Both the position numbers and the translations under genes were made by a program. Shown here piece by piece: positions 57,201 to 64,000 of a stretch of 64,000 bases of DNA. Under the pieces are notes generated by a model. The model saw only the letters and a list, made by a program, of their open reading frames with translations. It ran no database searches and was not told the DNA's origin. Each line of letters starts with the position of its first letter. Position 1 is the stretch's first letter. The DNA comes from Lepraria neglecta (Eukaryota > Ascomycota > Lecanoromycetes > Lecanorales > Stereocaulaceae). Location of the stretch: positions 7,501 through 71,500 of the forward strand of contig CM065646.1 in NCBI GenBank assembly GCA_033220425.1, given 5' to 3'.

Positions 57201-60200
57201 ATGCAAAATATTCTCTCAACCTTGACACTCACCACACCGATCATGGCTATACCCAAGGAGAATCTTCATCAGCTTTTCACCACATTCTTGATACCAAACC
57301 TCCATTGTCCCTCATGTGTTTCCGCAATACAGACTGCGCTCAAGTTACTTCACCCCAAACCGCTCGCCATATCCCCTTCGATCGTCTCTCGCTCTATCAC
57401 CGTCACTCACAACGTTGCCCTCTCAGCAGCAGACATCTCCAAGGCACTCGAGGACGCCGGCTTTGAAGTCTATGACATCTTTCAGGATTCTTTACCGGAT
57501 AAGGGTATAGACCACGTCGCATTGGAAGAGAGATTTAGCGCTGTCTGGACGCGACGGTTTCAATTAGCCGTAGAAAAATGGAGTCGAATGGGGCGAAGAC
57601 CTGAGCAGGAAGATAGCAGAGCGAGGATGCGACACATCGAAAACTGTGAAGAATGCCAAGCTGAGGCGACAAAGGAGAAAGAGGCCGACGTACTCACGTT
57701 GGGTGGCCTGCACACGGACGAGAAGCTAGGCTTGAAGGAACAAAGAGAGATTGAGCTGAACAACGCAACGAGCAAGCCTACCGATGTCGAAGACAACTCT
57801 TCAAGCAACCCATTCGTGGTTATCGACTCTCTTTCCAACCGAGGCGTCTTCCAAGCTTCATTCCTGATTGAGGGTATGACCTGCAGCTCTTGTGTCGGCA
57901 ATATTACCAGTGCTCTCAATGAGAGACCTTGGGTGCGCTCAGCCGATATTGCTCTCCTCACAAACAGTGCTTCAGTGAATTTTGAGGGGAAAGAGCATTT
58001 GGACGATATCATCACGACCATCGATGATGCTGGCTATTCTGCGACCGTGGAACAGGTGGAGGAAATCACACCCAGAGGGAAAAGCCGTTCTCCAGATTCT
58101 AGCAACGCCTGGAAGGCGTCTTACGCAATCGGTGGGATGACCTGCAGCTCCTGTGTTGGAAACATCACGACGGCGCTGCAACAGCAAGACTGGATCACCA
58201 GCGCTGATGTCAACCTCATCTCCAACAGTGCAACGGTAGTCTTCAACGGCAAAGACAACCTCGCACAGATCCGAGAAACAATTGAAGATGTAGGGTATAC
58301 CGCTACCTTGGATAGTGTAGTCAACGTGGGGCAGATTGTCGTCGAGGATGCCCAAAGAAAGATCTCCATTCGGGTTGACGGAATGTACTGCAGCCACTGC
58401 CCTTCTCGCATTGTGGGTGCGTTGGACCAAGAATATGGCGAGAAAGTGAAAATTGAGAAGGTATTGACCACGGACGACCCAATAATGAGAATTGAGTATC
58501 TACCTAGTGCCCCTAGCTTCACCATTCGCCACATCATCGCTTCCATATCAGCGGTCGATAAGGCTTTCAGGCCGTCAATTGACCATCCTCCGACATTGGA
58601 AGAACGTGCTCGCCAAATGCAAATCCGGGAGCGACGCCACGTTCTTTTCCGTCTCGCTCTTTCCATTACTGCGGCCATCCCGACGTTCATCATTGGGATT
58701 GTCCTCATGAACCTTGTCTCATCAACCAATTCAAACCGTCAATACATCTCGAACCTAATATGGGCTGGTCGAGTGAGTCGAGCCGAATGGGCCATGTTTC
58801 TGACAGCCACTCCTGTCTATTTCTTTGCGGCAGACGCTTTTCACAGGCCCGCCATAAAGGAATTACGAGCCTTATGGAGACCAGGCAGTACCACACCGAT
58901 AGCCCGGCGATTCTATCGATTTGGCAGTATGAACATGCTGATGTCTTTGGGAACTACTATTGCATACTTCTCTTCCGTCGCCGAATTAGCGATAAGCGCC
59001 TCCCAGTCTCCAGATATTATGTCTACAGCAACCAGTTCTTCCTATTTTGATTCTGTGGTATTCTTGACCATGTTCCTACTATTTGGTAGATTTCTCGAAG
59101 CATATAGTAAAGCTAAAACGGGCGACGCGGTCACTTTGCTGGGGAAGTTAAGGCCAACCGAAGCAATGCTCATACGCCCGAGTACGGATGATGTGGTCGA
59201 AAATGGCAATGGATCTTCTGATGCTTCGTCTAACCTTGTCCCTGTTGATCTCCTGGATTTCGGTGATGAGGTGAAGGTCTTGTATGGTGGTTCGCCACCA
59301 TCTGATGGAGTAATCGCTAGCGGAGATTCCACATTCGATGAGTCAAGCCTGACCGGCGAGTCAAGACTTGTGCCGAAGTCAATCGGTGATGAGGTATTCT
59401 CTGGCACCATCAACAAGGGCAAACCAGTCTCAGTTCGAATATCCAGTGTTTCCGGAACCTCGATATTGGACCAGATTGTAAAGGTCGTACGTGAAGGACA
59501 GACAAGACGTGCGCCTATTGAACGCGTAGCAGATGTGATCACAAGCCATTTCGTCCCTCTCGTGGTCCTATTTGACGTATCAACATGGATAATTTGGTTG
59601 TCGCTTGGGCTTTCTGGGTCGTTGCCAAAGGACTACCTCAACATTTCTACAGGGGGCTGGCCGCTTTGGTCACTACAGTTTGCCATCGCTGTATTCGTCA
59701 TAGCCTGCCCCTGTGGCATCGGTCTTGCAGCACCAACGGCTCTTTTCGTAGGTGGTGGGTTGGCCGCTCACCATGGCATCCTTGCCAAAGGCGGGGGGGA
59801 GGCCTTTCAAGAAGCCAGCAGCATGGACTGTATCGTGTTTGACAAAACAGGCACATTGACTGAGGGTGGCGAGCCAGCTATCACAGATCATGCATTCTTG
59901 GCCCAAGATGACGAGCAACGACTGCTCAGCATCGTGAAGATCTTGGAAGCTAGCAGCAGCCACCCTGTGGCCAAAGCCATGGTCTCTTTTTGCAATTCTA
60001 GAGAACCCTATCGGATTGATGTCAGCCACGTCGAGGAGTTTCCCGGGAAAGGGATCAAAGGATCTGTTGCATCGAACACTGGCAATGGACATCTCGACCA
60101 AATACTCGTTGGCAACGAGGCTTTCATGGCTGATCACTCTGTTCCCATTTCCGAACACGTCATCAAGAAACTAGATGTCTGGAAAACGCAAGGCAACTCA

Positions 60201-60980
60201 ATAGCCCTGCTTGCTGTCTGCACAAACTCTGATGATTCGACTACAACAGAAACAGATCCTTCAGATTATGGGACTTGGAGACTTGCGGCAATGTTCGCGG
60301 CTTCAGATCCACTTCGACCTGATGCAGCTGCTATAATCAGCGCGATCCATACCCGAGGCATACAAGTCTGGATGCTCTCTGGCGACAACTCAATCACAGC
60401 CCGCAGTATTGCTCAAATGGTTGGTATTCCTGGAGAAAATGTCATTGCCGGAGTACTGCCAGACGGAAAAGCAGAAAAAATCCAATACCTACAGAAATCT
60501 CTTGCTAGAAATCAAAAGTCCAGTTGGTTCCTTAGCGGCAAAACGCGGAGTACATCTCAGAGAGCAATCGTTGCTATGGTTGGTGACGGAATTAACGATT
60601 CTCCTGCCTTGACCATGGCAGACGTTGGCATTGCAATCGGATCTGGATCGGATGTAGCCATATCCTCCGCCGAGTTTGTTCTCGTCTCCTCAAACCTGGC
60701 CTCCTTGCTTACGCTCATCGACCTCAGTAAAACGATATTCCGGAGAGTCAAATTCAACTTTCTATGGGCTCTGATTTACAACCTCATTGCGTTGCCAATT
60801 GCTGCTGGTGTATTGTATCCCGTGAAAAGCCGGGGCGCTCACGTAAGACTGGATCCTGTCTGGGCCAGTCTAGCTATGGCTTTGAGCAGTGTGAGCGTTG
60901 TATGCAGTAGTCTGCTGCTGAAAAGCACATTGCCGTTGGTGGGATTCAAGGCCAAAGATGAGCGTTCGAAAGAGGAGTGA
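57201..60980 (+). CDS. copper-transporting P1B-type ATPase (CrpA/Ccc2-like)
   Basis: ATP-driven Cu(I) pump; in fungi such proteins either load copper into the secretory pathway (Ccc2) or expel it (CrpA). A single intronless frame of 1259 residues; the in-frame M15 has the stronger start context (ATCATGG), so translation may begin there. Metal-binding N terminus: degenerate CPSC (36-39), GMTCSSC (C228/C231), GMTCSSC (C315/C318) and GMYCSHC (C397/C400), plus an extra H..NCEEC site (145-152). Eight membrane helices fit residues about 480-650, 785-850 and 1185-1245. Catalytic motifs are complete: TGES (718-721), the transport site CPC (836-838), the phosphorylation site DKTGT (D881), the SHP motif (H921, P922) and GDGIND (D1129). 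The N-terminal HxxNCxxC element and the number of metal sites resemble CrpA-type exporters, but I cannot settle exporter versus Ccc2. A multicopper oxidase gene follows 476 bp downstream on the same strand. Confidence 0.95.
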   Translation: MQNILSTLTLTTPIMAIPKENLHQLFTTFLIPNLHCPSCVSAIQTALKLLHPKPLAISPSIVSRSITVTHNVALSAADISKALEDAGFEVYDIFQDSLPDKGIDHVALEERFSAVWTRRFQLAVEKWSRMGRRPEQEDSRARMRHIENCEECQAEATKEKEADVLTLGGLHTDEKLGLKEQREIELNNATSKPTDVEDNSSSNPFVVIDSLSNRGVFQASFLIEGMTCSSCVGNITSALNERPWVRSADIALLTNSASVNFEGKEHLDDIITTIDDAGYSATVEQVEEITPRGKSRSPDSSNAWKASYAIGGMTCSSCVGNITTALQQQDWITSADVNLISNSATVVFNGKDNLAQIRETIEDVGYTATLDSVVNVGQIVVEDAQRKISIRVDGMYCSHCPSRIVGALDQEYGEKVKIEKVLTTDDPIMRIEYLPSAPSFTIRHIIASISAVDKAFRPSIDHPPTLEERARQMQIRERRHVLFRLALSITAAIPTFIIGIVLMNLVSSTNSNRQYISNLIWAGRVSRAEWAMFLTATPVYFFAADAFHRPAIKELRALWRPGSTTPIARRFYRFGSMNMLMSLGTTIAYFSSVAELAISASQSPDIMSTATSSSYFDSVVFLTMFLLFGRFLEAYSKAKTGDAVTLLGKLRPTEAMLIRPSTDDVVENGNGSSDASSNLVPVDLLDFGDEVKVLYGGSPPSDGVIASGDSTFDESSLTGESRLVPKSIGDEVFSGTINKGKPVSVRISSVSGTSILDQIVKVVREGQTRRAPIERVADVITSHFVPLVVLFDVSTWIIWLSLGLSGSLPKDYLNISTGGWPLWSLQFAIAVFVIACPCGIGLAAPTALFVGGGLAAHHGILAKGGGEAFQEASSMDCIVFDKTGTLTEGGEPAITDHAFLAQDDEQRLLSIVKILEASSSHPVAKAMVSFCNSREPYRIDVSHVEEFPGKGIKGSVASNTGNGHLDQILVGNEAFMADHSVPISEHVIKKLDVWKTQGNSIALLAVCTNSDDSTTTETDPSDYGTWRLAAMFAASDPLRPDAAAIISAIHTRGIQVWMLSGDNSITARSIAQMVGIPGENVIAGVLPDGKAEKIQYLQKSLARNQKSSWFLSGKTRSTSQRAIVAMVGDGINDSPALTMADVGIAIGSGSDVAISSAEFVLVSSNLASLLTLIDLSKTIFRRVKFNFLWALIYNLIALPIAAGVLYPVKSRGAHVRLDPVWASLAMALSSVSVVCSSLLLKSTLPLVGFKAKDERSKEE

Positions 60981-61456
60981 TATGGTAGTGTGGCAAATAG
61001 TGTTAGTTCGATCAGTTGTAGCCGAGAATGGACAGAACCGCTTTGAGAAAATGCTAGTACAAATCGATTAGAATAATATTATTAATATCCTAGTCTCTAT
61101 CCTTCAAGATTCAAAGAGAAGAGTATCGTAGCTTTAGCTTCTGGCCAATCAACGAACAGCTCTCGTCATTTTTGTATACCGTATTACATAAGCGGTACAG
61201 ACAGCACTGCCGGTACCGCTGAGGGTCTTGTGCGTACTTTAGCTTCACTAGTCTTAGTCCAGAAATGGAATAGATCAGCTTCGCAAGTCGCGTCAAATAC
61301 CAAAGCTCATGCTTGGCCGTTGCAATTCTAAAACACGCGAAAATAACTCACATTAGGTATCCCCCCTGCTGTCAAACTGGGAGACATGAAAATAGATACC
61401 ACCACTCTTCATCTTCTTACCACCACCAACTCATAAACTAAAACGCAAAATCGACC
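60981..61456. promoter_or_regulatory. spacer: ATPase 3' region and oxidase promoter
   Basis: 476 bp. The stretch before the oxidase ATG is CT/AC-rich (CACCACTCTTCATCTTCTTA and onward), typical of fungal core promoters, and the start context is good (CGACCATGG). No gene in it; the small minus frame at 61111-61296 looks accidental. Confidence 0.5.
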
Positions 61457-64000
61457 ATGGCCTCATCTTTGTTCATCTTCGCAATACTGTTGCTGGTCAC
61501 GAGCAAACTTTCTAAAGCAGCTTTGCGTACTTACAATTTTACTCTCCATAGCGGCACGAAAGCTCCCGGTAAGTGCACATTCTGTTGCGTGTTCCAGCAT
61601 CCGATCGACCATCAAAATCCTGGCCATTGGGGAAGGACGATTGCTAACAACCTGTAGACGGCTTTTCCCGAGAAGTGTACCTCATCAACGGTCAACAGCC
61701 TGGCCCTTCGATAGAAATCTACGAAGGAGACGATCTTGAGGTATTCGTGAAGAATGACTTATCTGTGGAGAGCACGATCCACTGGCACAGTAAGCAACCC
61801 GATGTTTTGTCTTCATAGAGATATCCTTTCCTAAAACATTGCTTTATCGATCAAGACGTTAATGCTGACCACTTAATACTAGGCCTTCTTCAACGTGGAA
61901 CACCCGAGATGGATGGAGTCCCCGGGGTAACACAGGTTAGCTATTATATGCACTGCTAAGTCAAATACAGGCCATCTGATATAGACTAGTATCCCATCGC
62001 TCCCGGGGGCAACTTTACCTACAAATTCTCTGTTGGCAGCGAATATGGCTTCTACTGGTATCATTCCCACTTTCGAGCCTACTACGACGATGCAATTCGA
62101 GGTCCATTAATGATACACCCATTACCTACGCGTCCTCGGCCTTTCGAAAAACTTGCGGAAAATAGCGATGATCTTGCGAAGCTCCTCGAAGCCGAATTTA
62201 ACGCCCCTCCTATCCTTCTGAACGATTGGACTCACGATCTTTCGGACACGATCTACTCGCGGTACTTCAAAACGGGTGCGTTCCCGAATTGCGTCGATAG
62301 TCTTCTGGCGAATGGATTTGGACGAGTTGAATGTCTTCCTGACTACATCCTTAAAGCGGGAACAGGTCTAGGACTCGATTCTTCATCTTCCGCAGGCAGC
62401 GGATCGTCTAAGATATCTCCTGACGGCTCTTCAATAAGCATGACGGGAATGAATAAAAGAATGGATATGGGCGGATCAAGTATATCCGCTGATACAACGA
62501 TAAAAGGGATGTCGACGACGGAGGCTCCAATGCAGATGACCTCGACCTCACCCATAATATCGAGTATGACTCCGATATCGAGCTTGGCATCAATGTCCAG
62601 CACACAAGGAATGGGCTCACTGAATGCACGCGGCTGCACTCCACCAATGATGTTCAGACCAGGCTACAATACCAGCTCACTTCCTCCAGAAACGTGCGCG
62701 AACACAACGTCGTCCTTATTGACAATTCCGGCGATTTCCACGCAAGGATGGCTAGCCCTCAACTTCGTCAACTCAGGCGCCGTTAGCAAACTGGCCATAT
62801 CGCTCGATGCACACTCCATGTATATCTATGCTGCCGACGGTCTATATGTTACCCTACAAGAGGTCAAGGTCAGTTGCATACAAACCATTCAATAGTCGTG
62901 TCCAGGCCTAAACTAATACACCAAGGTCCTTTACCTATCTATTGGCCAACGCTATTCAGGCATGATCAAGTTGAACCAATCGCCTGGCGACTACTATCTT
63001 CGATTCTCCTCGTATCCAACAGGTGATATGCAGCAAGTCCTGGAAGGTCAAGCTATTGTATCTTACAATGTATGAGTTCCATCAAATATTGTCTCGGATT
63101 GTCGCTGACAGCTTAGATGAATTCCACAATGTCTAGACGTACGATCCAAGCACGGGACGACTCAGCTTCGATGTGGATGCTTAAGAATGGGTCGGCAATA
63201 ATGAATGCATCGACCTTGGACACTGCTCTTCTGCATCCATTCCAAAGTAACTCGCCACCACCAGGAATAGCAGATATAACCAAAGCTTTCAATGTTAGCC
63301 AGACGAGTATTGTGACTTGGGTCATGAACCGCGACCCATACACTGAGGCTGTGACGCCGGTTCTCTATGGGAATTCGTCCGATGGATGGAACGCTAATAC
63401 AACACTCCATTTACCTTCCAATTCAACGGTTGATATTATAATAGCAGTTGCGGACGATTCTCTAGATACGGTAGGTCCTTCTCATGGCAACTCGCCGCGC
63501 TTCTAGGGCCTTGATTGCTAACGTTTTCCAGATGGGCCACCCTATCCATCTCCACGGCCACAAGTTCTGGGTTCTAGGCTCTGGAAGCGGACAATACCCA
63601 TATTCTTCCGTGAACGCCGCTCCTTCATCTATGATCAATCTTCAGAACCCTCCGTATAGGGATACAACAGACCTGCCAATGTCCGGTTGGCTCGCTATTC
63701 GGTCAGTCTTGTGAACATGTTTTAGATTGACATCAAGCCTTCATTTGAAGTGTAGCTGACTCAAGAACAGGTACATTACGGATAATCCTGGCGCATGGCT
63801 GCTTCACTGCCACGTCCAATGGCATATCGTGGTAGGCATCTCTTCTTTTTATCAACACCACCTCCGCTCCAAATTTAATCGACTATTTGCTAATAGTACA
63901 ACGTCTTCTTTAGAGCGGCATGGCGCTGGTACTCGTCGAGGGGGAAAATAAATTACCAAGCATACTTTGCGCTTCGAACATGACGTCTTCCTCCAAGAGT
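61457..64000 (+). CDS. multicopper oxidase with Met-rich linker (partial, 3' end off window)
   Basis: Secreted or vesicular multicopper oxidase of the ascomycete ferroxidase/pigment-laccase type, coupling substrate oxidation to reduction of O2. Exons: 61457-61568, 61658-61789, 61883-61935, 61990-62868, 62926-63069, 63117-63470, 63532-63701, 63771-63831, 63914 to the end; introns 47-93 nt with GT..AG. Visible protein 664 residues. Signal peptide [21 protein letters not shown]. Copper ligands present: IHWHS (residues about 77-81), [16 protein letters not shown] and HCHVQWH. Domain 1 runs to about residue 140, domain 2 follows, and residues about 230-312 form a Ser/Met/Thr linker with ten methionines. 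Oddities: HWHS where HWHG is usual, and YPI where CPI is usual at the domain 1 end; both depend on the splice sites chosen. It follows a copper ATPase that could supply its copper. Confidence 0.9.

Noticed and set aside
57560-59542. Several minus-strand frames of 150-200 codons across the ATPase gene
   Set aside because: Shadows of the 1259-codon plus-strand frame, which carries a complete set of P-type ATPase motifs.

Overview
The window looks like the genome of a filamentous ascomycete, probably lichen-forming. The clues are an 18S rRNA gene full of short introns (common in lichen fungi), fungal-type short spliceosomal introns, LTR elements and Helitrons decayed in the manner of RIP (CpA/TpG largely replaced by TpA while CpG survives), and three fungal host genes at the right end. 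The species is not identifiable from the sequence alone.

Layout. (1) 1-6450, minus strand: the edge of the rDNA array. An 18S gene runs off the left end, with six introns in view; upstream lie the ETS/IGS with an array of about 20 palindromic repeats of ~75 bp, then only the last ~80 bases of the neighbouring unit's 28S, where the array stops. (2) 6451-54750: a transposon graveyard with almost no host sequence. Target-site duplications allow the nesting to be read. A RIP-decayed Helitron (21443-27361 plus 44068-44819) carries a MULE-like foldback (9-bp TSD), a short LTR element E (TSD ACGAG) and chromovirus C2 (TSD TATAT). C2 in turn received element D (TSD CTAGC) and, inside its own 5' LTR, chromovirus C1 (TSD GTAGT). 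To the left, an older chromovirus fragment (C4) was split by Ty3/gypsy element B (TSD GGCCT) and by a short Helitron derivative. To the right lie fragments C3 and D2, Ty3/gypsy element A (TSD CTTCG), a Tc1/mariner-like foldback and a chromovirus-type LTR. Decay load broadly follows the nesting order: outer hosts are heavily decayed, the latest arrivals only lightly. (3) 54751-64000: single-copy host genes with normal composition.

Host genes. HRD1 (minus strand), the membrane RING E3 ligase of ER-associated degradation, is divergently arranged with a copper-exporting/delivering P1B-type ATPase. That is followed on the same strand by a secreted or vesicular multicopper oxidase with a methionine-rich linker, which runs off the right end. 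The last two form a plausible copper-handling pair.

Most noteworthy: element B carries two long open segments of unknown function downstream of pol; chromovirus C1 and element A both carry, antisense and near their 3' ends, a small CxxC-rich open frame followed by charged or helical sequence; two otherwise different small LTR elements (D and E) share the same ~25-bp minisatellite. LTR elements are treated as fossils here.
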